From NCBI RefSeq assembly GCF_031755915.1, contig NC_083388.1:29742001-29806000 (forward strand): a stretch of DNA of 64,000 nt, given 5' to 3'. The notes below the pieces were generated by a model that had not been told where the DNA came from, made no database searches, and was given only the letters and a program-made list of their open reading frames with translations. This document shows positions 45,552-56,748 of this stretch, in pieces (position 1 is the stretch's first letter; every line of letters begins with the position of its first letter). Source of the DNA: Ziziphus jujuba. Its lineage: Eukaryota > Streptophyta > Magnoliopsida > Rosales > Rhamnaceae. Made by a program: the position numbers and the translations under genes.

Positions 45552-46683
45552 GTTAGTATAATAATGCAATAGAAATAAAATAAGACCTTACAATTTCACT
45601 CCCTTACATGTTTCACTCAAATGAGAACTCGACACTCGTGTTTGCACACTTATTTTGGATTTTTACCCTCTTTTAAGCTCACACACTCTTGCCTTTTTCC
45701 ACTCAATGAATTATCTCAAAGTTCTAATTAAAACACCCACAAAACAGCAATTAGATCACTAGTATGTTTCAATTAAACTTATCAACAAAACAGTAAGCAA
45801 AAATGAACAAATACCGAATGGAATGAAAATACCTATTTTCGGTTTTTCTAGACAAAATAAACACATAAAATAATGGGAAAACGTTGGAATTTTTGAAAAC
45901 TGCTCCAGATGGTAGTATATTATGAGTTCAAGAATAAAATTCCAAGAAAAGAAATTCAAATACGAACAAGAATCAGAGAGAACAAAAATATAGAATAATG
46001 TTGGTTGCTGTTCTTGTAATTAAACTTTTGTATCAAATCCTTTAACTAATTTTAATCCAAATAATTTAGCACTCAAACTCAAATATCCAACAGCAAAAAT
46101 AATTTCCCAGTAACTCAAATAAATAATAAAAAAAAATCCAGCAGCTCCAACAAATTTCCAGCAAACAAATCAAACTCCAACAAACCAAAATATATATATA
46201 TATATATTTTATATTCGGCTTTACCTCTTCTTTTTCTTTTTTCTTTTTTTTTTTTCACTCACAGAATATAAACAACTTCAGTAGCAAGAATAATTACCAA
46301 AATTGCAATTCCAACTCCAAAACAAACACCAAACCCGTGACCTCCAAATAATCACAAATGTGCAGTTTTTTTTTTTTTTAATGTTGCTGCAAACTCTTTT
46401 TTTTTTTTTTTTTTAATATATGAATGCAAATATTCAAGACTAAAACAGCAAAGAAAAATCAACAACAACCAAAATTAACAAGAACAATGATGAAAGACAA
46501 CCAACAAACTAGGAAACAAAAAATACGGTAAAACTAGGAATGAATTTTATTTTATTTTTACTTTATTTTTAAGATGCAGAACGTGTATGATGATAGAAGC
46601 AACCTTAACCTAATGCTAAAACTGCAGAATAACACAAAAACAGATAAAGCAAATAAAGATAGATCAAACCTGAACAAAATTTA
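45552..46683 (-). other. TR3 leader with T-runs (A-tracts on the minus strand)
   Basis: Runs lie near 46238-46256, 46367-46380 and 46397-46415, with an AT dinucleotide run at about 46190-46208. The content is the same as the other gypsy leaders. Confidence 0.7.
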
Positions 46684-46695
46684 GCTCTGATACCA
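46684..46695 (-). other. Primer-binding site of TR3
   Basis: The reverse complement is TGGTATCAGAGC, two bases from the LTR edge. Confidence 0.88.
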
Positions 46696-46697
46696 AA

Positions 46698-47632
46698 TGA
46701 TACAAACCTAGCCACAATAGGGGATGGAAAACCTATTGATAAGTCAAGCTAAAACAACCAATTCTCTAATGGTGTTTTAGGTGTTCTCAAAGAACAAAGA
46801 GATAATTAAAGAACAAAGAGATAATTAATCTCACAAGTATTTTCTCAATCAAATCAAAGTTTTATTCTTATTGAAAAATAAGCCTTTAAATAGGCTTTGA
46901 AAGAAACAAAATAAACCCTAAAAACCCTAGGAAAAACCAGCCACACACATAAAGAAACCTAGTTGGCCGCAACTATACTTCCTTTCCTAATCTAAGTTTG
47001 ATTAATTAATTCCTTTATATTAAATTAGGAATTAATTAATTTACAATAAAATAAAAACCTTCCTAAATTTATTTGTCCAGAAAATAAATAAATAAAAACC
47101 TAAAAAGAAATAAAGTCAATCGCAAATTAGGTAACGAGTTGACTTTGACATCTAGGCTGAATTATGTCTTCAATCGAGCTAACTTATGTCTGCCTGATGT
47201 CCGAGCTAACTTATGGCCTATCCGACCTAACTGATGTCTGTCTGAGCTAACTTGTGTCTGGCTGAGCTAAGTTACATCCGATGTCCGCAGTCCGAGATCA
47301 GATGTCCGATATAGTTGATAGCCGAGGTGGAATGTTGTCCGAGGTATAAATGTGCTGTTGACGTCCAAAGGAATTGGTGTTGTCCAAGACATGGATGACA
47401 CCAGTGTTGTTTGAGACATGGATGACACCAGTGTTGTCCGAGACATGGATGACACAAGTGTTGTCCGAGACATGGATGGACTGATGTTGTCCGAGGTAAA
47501 AATGCTCCCCGAGGTGTGGATGTGCTCCGACGTATGGGTGCCCTCCAAGGTATTCGAGGTATGGTTGCCCTCCGAGGTATGGATATCCTCCGAGACATGG
47601 ATGGATGTGTGGGCGCGGGCAGAATCACATCA
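46698..47632 (-). repeat. TR3 5' LTR (type B, with 27-bp minisatellite)
   Basis: On the minus strand it ends TTTGTATCA. It lacks about 150 bp next to that end (jump at 46712) and carries a local duplication AAAGAACAAAGAGATAATTA near 46790-46827. U3 holds cggacat-type repeats (47150-47300) and the 27-bp array. Confidence 0.82.
47379..47486. repeat. 27-bp tandem array in LTR U3, four units
   Basis: Units start at 47379, 47406, 47433 and 47460. The unit is about GTTGTCCGAGACATGGATGA plus CACCAGT, with one or two changes per unit. Degenerate continuations reach about 47600. Confidence 0.88.
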
Positions 47633-48560
47633 AAATCTGATCCTAAACCTCAAAAATCTAGAGAAATAATTTGTTTTAAGTGCCAAGGAAGAGGACACAT
47701 AGCCAGCCAATGCCCAAATAGAAGAATCATGGTATTAAAGGGTGATGGTGAGCTGGAATCTGCAAGTGACTGAAACCGAGCAAGAGAAGGATTGCAATGA
47801 TGATGAAGCCAAACCAGTAGACACATCTAATGCCGAGTTGAGCTTGGTTTCAAGGAGAGTACTTGCTGTCTGCAAAGATGAAGAGCAGATACAAAGAGAA
47901 AACATCTTCCACACTCGCTGCCAAATACAAGGTAAGATTTGTAGCATGATTATAGATAGTAGGAGTTGTACCAACGTGATAAGTAATCTGGTAGTTGATA
48001 AATTAGGCTTGAAAACAATTAAACATCCAGAACCCTATAGGTTACAATGGTTAAATGATAGTGGTAAGATGAGGGTAAATAAGCAAGCCAAAGCTAAATT
48101 TAATATAGGTAGGTATGAGGATGTTGTCTTGTGTGACATTGTACCAATGCATGCCGGACATATTTTACTAGGTAGACCATGGCAATTTGACAAAAATGCT
48201 ACTCATTTTGGTCGAGAAAATAGTTTTGTTTTCACGTTTAAAGGGAAGAAAATCAAGCTGGAGCCATTGACTCCCAAGGAGGTCTACAGAGATCAACTAC
48301 AAATGCAACAAACGAGGGAGGCCAAAAAACTCAAAGAGAAAACAAGAATGGCACCAACGGCTTCACCATCCTTTCAAGAAGGTGAGATTGAGGTTGCTTA
48401 TCAAGTAAGCTTTCTAAAACCCAGATCAAGTGGAAAAACCAAGAGAAAGCCGAGAAGGGGGTGAGAAAAGAGAGCAAACCCAAAAGCTTCAACAATCTGG
48501 AAATTTCCGCCAATGAGAGCCAAACCGAGGGAAGAAAAAGAAAAGAAAGACAAGAGAGGA
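47633..48560 (+). pseudogene. Gypsy B gag knuckle, protease and linker
   Basis: It begins just before the knuckle CFKCQGRGHIASQC. A frameshift near 47765 follows. The protease reads [24 protein letters not shown]. The linker runs to 48464, where the frame is lost (deletion near KVS). The gag core that should precede is missing between 41538 and 47633. Confidence 0.85.
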
Positions 48561-49680
48561 AAAACTAGAATTTTTATTTGAGTTTTGGGGATATTAATAA
48601 GGCTATTGAATGTACGAAACCCTTGCTGGTCATGATATATAAAGAAAACTATTTTAATGATCAAACTAACTTTGAAGAACTTGAATTGCCAAGTTCAATG
48701 ATTTCTCTTTTGAAGGAATTTGGAGATGTTTTCCCGAATGAGATTCCAAGTGGACTACCACCTATTTGAGGGATAGAACATCAAATTGACTTTGTCCCAG
48801 GGGCTGCCATACCAAGTAGACCAGCATATAGAAGCAATCCCGAAGAAACAAAGGAGCTGCAAAAACAGGTAAGTGACTTTCTTGATAAAGGATACATTCG
48901 TGAGAGTTTAAGTCCATGTGTTGTTCCTGTTTTGTTGGTACCTAAAAAGGATGGTTCTTGGAGAATGTGTGTTGATTGTAGGGTTATAAATAACATCACC
49001 ATTAAATATAGACATCCCATTCCTAGGTTAGATGATATGCTTGATGAGTTGTATGGCGCTTGCATGTTTACTAAAATTGATCTTAGGAGTGGTTATCATC
49101 AAATTAGAATGAAAGAAGGTGATAAATGGAAAACCGCATTTAAAACTAAATATGGGCTGTATGAATGGTTGGTTATGCCTTTTGGATTATCTAATGCACC
49201 TAGTACTTTCATGAGGCTTATGAATCATGTAATGCGTCCATTTATTGGTAAATTTGTGGTTGTTTATTTTGATGATATTTTGGTGTATAGCCGACTCTTG
49301 GATGACCATGTGGATCAACTTAGGCAAGTTTTCCAAGTTCTCATAAAGGAAAGATTGTTTGATAACATGAACAAGTGTGATTTTTGCAAAGATGAGCTTA
49401 TTTTTCTAGGATTTGTAGTAAGTGCTGCAGGAATCAAAGTGGATCAAGCTAAAGTGCAAGCAATCAAAGAATGGCCGGTTCCTACAACAATCACCCAAGT
49501 GAGGAGTTTCCATGGCTTGGCCAGTTTTTATAGAAGATTTTTCAAGGATTTTAGCACCATAGCCGCACCTTTGAATGAAGTTATCAAGAAGAATGTTGGC
49601 TTTAAATGGGGGAAGTACAAGAAAAATCTTTTAATTTGTTGAAAGAAAAATTGTGTAATGCACCTTTATTAGTTTTGCCA
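48561..49680 (+). pseudogene. Gypsy B reverse transcriptase
   Basis: The linker end [12 protein letters not shown] is followed by TGA at 48767. RT then continues in frame with [53 protein letters not shown] and the active site [11 protein letters not shown]. Next come the thumb and connection ([28 protein letters not shown]). The frame shifts near 49620. Apart from one nonsense codon and this shift the domain is complete. Confidence 0.9.
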
Positions 49681-50933
49681 AATTTTTCTTAGACTTTTGA
49701 AATTGAATGTGATGCTTTAGGTGTAGGTATTGGAGCTATCTTAATGCAAGAAGGAAGACCCATAGCCTACTTTAGTGAAAAATTAAATGGAGCTGCACTA
49801 AACTACTCGACATATGACAAGGAGATGTATGCTTTGGTGAGGGCTTTGGAGACGTGGCAGCATTATCTCATGCCAAAGGAGTTTGTGATTCATACGGATC
49901 ATGAGTCTTTAAAGCATATTAAGGGTCAAGTAAAGCTCAACCGAAGGCATGCCAAGTGGATTGAATTTATTGAATCCTTTCCATATTTGATCCGCTACAA
50001 AAAAGGTAAGGAAAATGTGGTTGCCGATGCATTATCGCGAAGGTATGTACTCTTTTCTACCTCAGATGCTAGATTGCTTGGATTTGAACAATTGAAAGAA
50101 CTTTATGAGCATGATAGTGACTTTGGAGAAATTTTTAGAACCTGTTTGAAACATGGATTTAATAAATTTTATATATTTGAGGGGTATTTGTTTAAGGAAA
50201 ACAAACTTTGTGTGCCTAATTGTAGCATTAGGGAATTATTGGTTCGGGAAGAACATGGGGGTGGTTTAATGGGTCATTTTGGTGTTTTTAAAACTTTATC
50301 CTTGCTACAAGAACATTTTTATTGGTCCAACATAAGGAGAGATGTTGAGAGAATGTGTGAAAGATGTTTGAAGTGCCAAAAAACAAAATCAACATTGAAG
50401 CCACATGGATTGTACAAGCCTTTGCCGATTCCTACCTATCATTGGGTAGATTTATCTATGGATTTGATTGTTGGTTTGCCTAGGTCAAGGACAGGTAAGG
50501 ATTCAGTATTTGTTGTAGTAGATAGGTTTTCTAAGATGGCACATTTTATTGCATGTAATAAAACTAATTATGCATCCAATGTTGCTAATTTATTTTTCAA
50601 GGAAATTGTGAGATTGCATAGAATGCCAAGAACTATTGTTTCGGATAAGGATGCTAAGTTCTTAAGTTATTTTTGGAAAACTTTGTGGGCTAAGTTAGGT
50701 ACTAAGCTTTTATTTTCAACTACTTGCCACCCACAAACAGATGGGCAAACCGAAGTTGTGAATAGAACCTTGTCTGCTTTGTTACGTGCTTTAATTAGTA
50801 GAAATTTGAGAACTTGGGAAGAATGCTTGCCACATGTTGAATTTGCTTATAATAGGTCTTTACATTCAGCTACTAAATATACACCATTTGAAATTGTTTA
50901 TGGTTTTAATCTTTTGACTCCATTAGATCTAAC
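49681..50933 (+). pseudogene. Gypsy B RNase H and integrase (N-terminal part)
   Basis: A TAG near 49690 precedes RNase H ([53 protein letters not shown]). From 49744 on, 400 codons are open. The integrase zinc site is H-H-C-C ([12 protein letters not shown] ... [11 protein letters not shown]). The catalytic residues are visible as [17 protein letters not shown] and GQTEVVNRT. The frame is cut by copia B after PLDLT, at the TSD. Confidence 0.9.
50929..50933. repeat. TSD ctaac of copia B (left)
   Basis: It is repeated at 56395-56399. Removing copia B and one copy restores the gypsy integrase reading [17 protein letters not shown]. Confidence 0.94.
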
Positions 50934-51943
50934 TGTTGAAATGTGGTGATCTTGCCACAATGTGCAAGGTAGTTCGGTTACACTTGCACTCTTTGTTTTG
51001 CAACATCAAAAACCAAACATTATTTATGTTTATGCATTTTATTTTATCTTGTAATGTTTAAGAACAATATCCTTTTTTTAATGCCTTAAGCTCATTATCT
51101 AGCTTAAGGCCTTTTTTGTCTAGTTGCTGGAATTGTATTTCCAGCAACATAAGTCCACTTCCTTGGATTCCGTTTGAAGTAGGTTTGGTATTGGATCTGA
51201 ATTTTGGATATGATAAACTAGATATGCAGAGGAAGCAGCAACAAAAAGAATGGCCCAATTTGGAGCTGGGAAGGCTGAGTTAAGCCCAAAACAATCTGAC
51301 CCTTGTGCAGTGTTGTTGCCTAGAAAACTGGGCAAAACTGCCTCGGGTTTGATTACTTTTGAATGGGTAAATGGACTTTGTTTTATCTGATTTTTGGGTA
51401 GAACATAGTTTAATATTCAAAAAGGCTTCCCTCCAATTGTCAAGTAAAATGGAGATGGTTTTCAATTTCAAATGCTTTAGACAAGCTGAACTACCCATTA
51501 AAGAAGGTTTCTTGCATGCCCAGCACATTGATTAGAGTTAGTTGAGGTAGTTTGGCTTGGTTGGTTACTTTTAATGCTTTTGTATTTATTGCTCAATATG
51601 GCAGCATGCCTTATTGTCTTTTTGATGTATTTAAAAGTATGAAAATTGTAATGAAAAACGTTGAGAAAGAAAATATTCAAAAAACAGATTTTGGAAAACA
51701 ACATTTTTGGCTCTCTCTCTCTCAACTACTACATTTTTGGTTTCTTCTTCTTCCCAAAAGCTAACAACCTTCTCAAGAACCCTAAACCTCCATTAAAACC
51801 AGAAATAAAACCTAAAGAAACCAAAAAAAAAAAAACAAAATCAAGAACCAAGAACCAAGAACCAACAACAATCATTCTTGACTAACACCTTGAATGATTG
51901 TGCTCTAGGGTACAACAACATAAACCTACACCAAATTCCATCA
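50934..51943 (+). repeat. Copia B 5' LTR
   Basis: It starts TGTTGAAATGTGGTGATC and ends CCAAATTCCATCA. A TATTTAAA box lies at 51628-51635. Confidence 0.94.
51628..51635 (+). promoter_or_regulatory. Probable TATA box of copia B LTR
   Basis: TATTTAAA about 315 bases before the LTR end is kept in all three LTRs of this family. It is followed by a CT-rich stretch (CTCTCTCTCTCTC near 51711). Confidence 0.5.
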
Positions 51944-51955
51944 TGGTATCAGAGC
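51944..51955 (+). other. Primer-binding site of copia B
   Basis: TGGTATCAGAGC lies directly at the LTR end. The leader to the gag ATG at 52149 is about 190 bases. Confidence 0.9.
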
Positions 51956-52148
51956 ATAGTGTAATTTCTTAGGACCTTGTGAGCTTTCAACCTAGACCAT
52001 TTTATTTGTGAGAGGATCCCCCACCTAAAGCCTTCCAACCGAAATCAAAACCTCCCAAAAAGACTAGTTGAAACTCACCAAAACACCACCACCCGAGAGC
52101 TTGTTCTTGTGTCCATTTTTCAAAACTTTGCAAAAACCATTTTTTCAA

Positions 52149-53724
52149 ATGGCCTCACAATCCTTTGCAACCCCAACACCACCTAAGTTTGAAGGCCAAA
52201 ACTATTCCATTTGGAGTATAAAAATGAAAGCCTACCTTCAAGCCTTTGGTTTATGGGAAGTCATAGAAGAAGGTTATGTAGTGGAGGAGTTGAGAGCTAA
52301 TGCAACCCAAGCACAAAGAAATGCACATGAGGCCGAAGTTGCCAAGGCGTTCAAGGCCCTCACTGCCTTGCACTCCTCCATGAGTGATTCCATTTTTACA
52401 AGGATAATGTCATGCACAAGTGCTAGAGAGGTTTGGATAAAGCTTCAAGAGGAGTTCCATGGAAATACTAGAACTCGGCAAATGCAAGTTTTAAACCTAA
52501 GAGGAGAGTTTGAGACCTTGAAGATGAAGGAGAATGAGCTTGTCAAGGATTGCATGGAAAGGATGCTCAAAGTGGTAAATCAAATTTGGGTCCTTGGTGA
52601 GCAATTAACCGATCAAAGGGTAGTAGAGAAAGTATTGGTGAGCTTACCCGAAAGGTTTGAAGATAAGATTTCCTCCCTTGAAGAATCTAGAAATCTTAGT
52701 GAAATAACCTTGAGTGAGCTCATCAATGCTCTTCAAGCAAGCAACCAAACAAAGGAGAGCCATTAGAAAGGAGGAGACCATAGAGAGTGCATTCTATGGT
52801 GGCCACGGCAACAAAAAGAAAAATAAAGGAAGGAAGAGCAACAACACCAACCAAACCGGTTTTACAACCAACAACAACACAAACAACAACAAAAATGGAT
52901 GGAATCAACAACAACAACAACAAAGCCATCAAAACCGAGGAGGGCATCCACCTTGCCCTCATTGCAAGAAGCTTGGACATCCACCATCCAAGTGTTTTTG
53001 GAGGTCGGATGCATCTTGTGAAAGATGTGGAGAAAAAGGCCACATTGCCAAAGTATGCAAGCAAAGGAGACAACAAGCCAATGTAGTTAATGAAGAAGCC
53101 GAGAACCTATTTGTGGCCACATGCCTTAAAGCCACAAGTAGTTGTCTTGGTTGGCTTGTGGATAGTGGTTGCTCACACCACATGAGTTTCCAAAAGGATG
53201 GCTTTATGGAGCTTGACCGAAACTACAAAACCAAAGTGAAGATTGGTGATGGCCGGTTCATGAAAGTAGAAGGCAAAGGAGATGTGTGCTTGAACACCAA
53301 GGAAGGTACCAAAATTATAAAAGATGTGCTATATGTTCCTAGTTTGTGTGAAAACTTGCTTAGTGTAGCACAATTGGTAGAAAGAGGCTTTGCTTTAAAT
53401 TTTGCAAAAGATGGATGTATCATATATGATGCTTGTGGTAATGAGCTGTTTAAGGTACCATTGAAGGATAAAAGCTATAGATTGGACCTAGTTAGGAATG
53501 AACAAGCCTTAAAAGCCAAAGTGGAGTCCATTTCTCAACTTTGGCATAAAAGGCTTGGGCATTCTAGCTATGGTGCCATGAAAAGCACCAATACCATTGT
53601 GAAGGACATGCCAAAGATTGATGAAGATGTTGTTTGGGATTGGACAAAGGAGGAGCTTCTTGTCCATGAAGATAATGCTCGGTTGGATGATGGAGAAGAA
53701 GAAACCAATGACAATGACAATTAA
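52149..53724 (+). pseudogene. Copia B gag, protease and integrase stub
   Basis: It starts MASQSFATPTPP at 52149, chosen by homology with copia A over the ATG at 52068. The gag core runs to about 52735. A frameshift near 52740 moves to the frame of RRAIRKEETIES. An Asn/Gln-rich stretch, two CCHC knuckles (CPHCKKLGHPPSKC, CERCGEKGHIAKVC) and the protease LVDSGCSHHM follow. The integrase zinc site starts (LWHKRLGH), but after KDMPKIDEDV the sequence jumps in frame to the acidic linker WTKEELLVHED. The whole catalytic core is lost. A TAA ends the frame at 53724. Confidence 0.9.
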
Positions 53725-54893
53725 GAAAATGAAGATGATGAGGAGGATGCACTTGAGACCATTGGAGTTGAATTGGAGATTGGAGATGGTGTTAGAGGAG
53801 AAAGGCCATTGCTTGAAATATATGAAAGGTGTAATGTTGCCTTGAGTGATCCTACCAATGCTCAAGAAGCTATGCAAAAGAAAGAGTGGATGGAGGCCAT
53901 GCAAACCGAAATGGATATGATAGAAAAGAATGAAACTTGGTCTTTGGTTTCTAAACCTAAAAACAAGAAACCAATTGGTGTAAAGTGGATCTTTAGGACC
54001 AAGTTCAACCCTGATGGAACAATATGCAAGCACAAGGCAAGGCTTGTGGCTAAAGGCTATGCACAACAAGCGGGTGTAGATTATGGAGAGACGTTTGCAT
54101 CGGTTGCAAGAATGGAGACCATAAGGCTCATCCTATCCATCTCGGCCTCAATGTCATGGAAGGTGTACCACCTTGATGTAAAGTCGGCTTTCTTGAATGG
54201 TGTGCTTCAAGAGGAGGTTTATGTCAAGCAACCCGAGGGCTTCATTGTTCAAGGACATGAGGACAAAGTCTACCATCTACACAAGGCACTTTACGGGTTA
54301 AAGCAAGCACCTAGGGCTTGGTATGGCAAGATTGATGGTTACTTGACCTACCAAGGCTTTAGGAGGAGTCCAAATGAGCCAACACTATACATAAGGAATG
54401 AAGAAGGCATGATTGTTATCTCACTCTATGTGGATGATTTGTTGGTCACGGGTGAAAATGAAAAGAATGTGGAAGTTTTGAAAAATGAACTTGAAAAGGA
54501 GTTTGACATGTCAAGCCTTGGTGAAATGAATTACTTCCTTGGAGTGGAAGTGATGCAATGCTCTAAGGGTATTTTCATATCTCAAGAGAAATACATCAAA
54601 GATCTTTTGAAAAAGTTCAACCTTGATGATGCAAGACAATGTCAACACCAATGAGCTAAGGAGACAAATACGAGAAGGAGGATGGCACACCAAAGGTAAA
54701 CCCGACCCTATATAGAAGCATGATAGGAAGTTTGCTCTATGTATGTTCATCAAGACCAGATATTATGCATGCCACATGTGTTTTGTCTAGACATATGCAA
54801 GCACCATCCCAAAACCATTTTGTAGGTGCCAAAAGAATTCTTAGATACTTAAAAGGAACATAAGACTTTGGAGTTTGGTATGATAGGCAAGAT
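53725..54893 (+). pseudogene. Copia B reverse transcriptase
   Basis: The frame is the same as the preceding piece. The motifs are [54 protein letters not shown] and the active site [11 protein letters not shown]. It is open to 54654, where an indel in LDD(A)RQ breaks the frame. The connection (54655-54893) is recognisable in other phases. Confidence 0.9.
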
Positions 54894-55388
54894 GTGATGA
54901 GATTAAGGACCTACTCGGATAGTGATTGGGCTGGATGCTTGGATGATATGAAGAGCACTTTGGAGTATCTTTTCTCACTTGGTAGTGGACCATTCTCATG
55001 GAATGCAAAGAAGCAAGCAACAACCACTCAAAGCACCGCCGAAGCCGAGTACATTGCTTGCTCTTCATGTGCAAATCAATGCATTTGGCTTAGGAAATTA
55101 TTGGAGGACCTTGGTTATCCTCAAGAGGGTTCAACCATCATCAAATGTGACAACACTTCAGCCATATCAATAGCCAAGAACCCCGTTCAACATGGAAGGA
55201 CAAAACACATACCGGTGAAGTATCACTCTTTGAGGGAGTTTAAAGAAAATGGAGAAGTAAGCTTGGAATATATCAAGACTAAAGATAACCTTGCAGATTT
55301 ATTCACCAAGCCACTTCCAAAAGCAAGATTTGATACCTTGAGGAAGCTTCTAAATATTTTAAGCAATAACACCAAGGAGGAGTGTTGA
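54894..55388 (+). pseudogene. Copia B RNase H
   Basis: The motifs are YSDSDWAGCLDD, STAEAEYIACSSCANQ, CDNTSAISIAKNPVQHGRTK and KYHSLREFK. It ends KEEC-stop, with the stop at 55386-55388 inside the 3' LTR. The frame is open, so this domain is intact. Confidence 0.9.
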
Positions 55389-56394
55389 AATGTGGTGATC
55401 TTGCCACAATGTGCAAGGTAGTTCGGTTACACTTGCACTCTTTGTTTTGCAACATCAAAGACCAAACATTATTTATGTTTATGCATTTTATTTTATCTTG
55501 TAATGTTTAAGAACAATATCCTTTTTGTAATTCCCTAAGCTCATTATCTAGCTTAAGGCCTTTTTTGTCTAGTTGCTGGAATTGTATTTCCAGCAACATA
55601 AGTCCACTTCCTTGGATTCCGTTTGAAGTAGGTTTGGTATTTGGACCTGAATTTTGGATATGATAAACTGTATATGCAGGGGAAGCAGCAACAAAAAGAA
55701 TGGCCCAATTTGGAGCTAGGAAGGCTGAGTTAAGCCCAAAACAATCTGACCCTTGTGCAGTATTGTTGCCTAGAAAACTGGGCAAAACTGCCTCGGGTTT
55801 GATTACTTTTGAATGGGTAAATAGACTTTGGTTTATCTGATTTTTGGGTGGAACATATTTTAATATTCAAAAAGGCTTCCCTCCAATTTTCAAGTCAAAT
55901 GGAGCTGGTTTTCAAATTCAAATGCCTTAAACAAGCTGAACTGCCCATTAAAGAAGGTTTCTTGCATGCCCAGCACATTGATTAAAGTTAGTTGAGGTAG
56001 TTTGGCTTGGTTGGTTACTTTTAATGCTTTTGTATTTATTACTCAATATGGCAGCATCCCTTATTGTCTTTTTGATGTATTTAAAAGTATGAAAATTGTA
56101 ATGAAAAATGTTGAGAAAGAAAATATTCAAAAACAGATTTTGAAAAACAACATTTTTGGCTCTCTCTCTCTCAACTACTACATTTTTGGTTTCTTCTTCT
56201 TCCCAAAAGCTAACAACCTTCTCAAGAACCCTAAACCTCCATTAAAACCAGAAACAAAACCTAAACAAACCAAAAAAAAAAAAAAACAAAATCAAGAACC
56301 AAGAACCAAGAACCAACAACAATCATTCTTGACTAACACCTTGAATGATTGTGCTCTAGGGTACAACAACATAAACCTACACCAAATTCCATCA
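55383..56394 (+). repeat. Copia B 3' LTR
   Basis: It differs little from the 5' LTR (1012 versus 1010 bp) and is followed by the TSD ctaac. Confidence 0.94.
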
Positions 56395-56399
56395 CTAAC

Positions 56400-56748
56400 A
56401 CCTTTACCTTTGAGTGAGCGTGCTAATCTAGATGGAAAACAAAAAGTTGATTTTGTAAAACAGATTCATGAGAAGAAAAGGCAAATATTGAAAGGAGGAC
56501 CGAGCAATATGCTAAGGTGGCTAATCAAGGCCCAAAACCAATGGTCTTTGAACCTGGAGATTGGGTGTGGCTGCATTTGAGGAAAGAAAGATTTCCTGAG
56601 TTTTGGAAAGGATACAAGAGAATGCCTGCAAACTTGATCTACCGGGTGAGTATAATGTTAGTGCAACCTTCAATGTTGCTGATTTGTCTCCTTTTGCTAC
56701 AGGTGATGACTTTGATTTGAGGGCAAATCCTTTTCAAGAGGAGGGGAA
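56400..56748 (+). pseudogene. Gypsy B integrase C-terminal part and polypurine tract
   Basis: It continues the integrase with [20 protein letters not shown]. Frameshifts follow ([20 protein letters not shown] in another phase). A deletion merges the [11 protein letters not shown] segment, and the region ends [14 protein letters not shown]. The polypurine tract AAGAGGAGGGGAA lies at 56736-56748. Confidence 0.85.

Larger units (their letters stand above)
41539..47632 (-). mobile_element. TR3: minus-strand gypsy-type element with two unlike LTRs
   Basis: Its internal region has the TR1/TR2 architecture. The 3' LTR (41539-42673) is type A, but the 5' LTR (46698-47632) is type B with its own minisatellite and an internal deletion. 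The base five before the left LTR is cacac and the five after the right LTR are aaatc, so there is no TSD. The element is best read as a recombinant of two insertions. Confidence 0.85.
50934..56394 (+). mobile_element. Copia B: Ty1/copia element, 5461 bp, nested in gypsy B integrase
   Basis: It has LTRs 50934-51943 (1010 bp) and 55383-56394 (1012 bp) and TSD ctaac. Gag, protease, RT and RNase H are present. Nearly all of the integrase is missing by an internal deletion near 53629. It also has a gag frameshift near 52740, a stop at 53722 and a break near 54640. It belongs to the same family as the minus copy at 22074. Confidence 0.93.

Noticed and set aside
47379..47600. CRISPR-like regular repeats
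   Set aside because: The units are directly adjacent with no unique spacers, and the array lies in a plant LTR.
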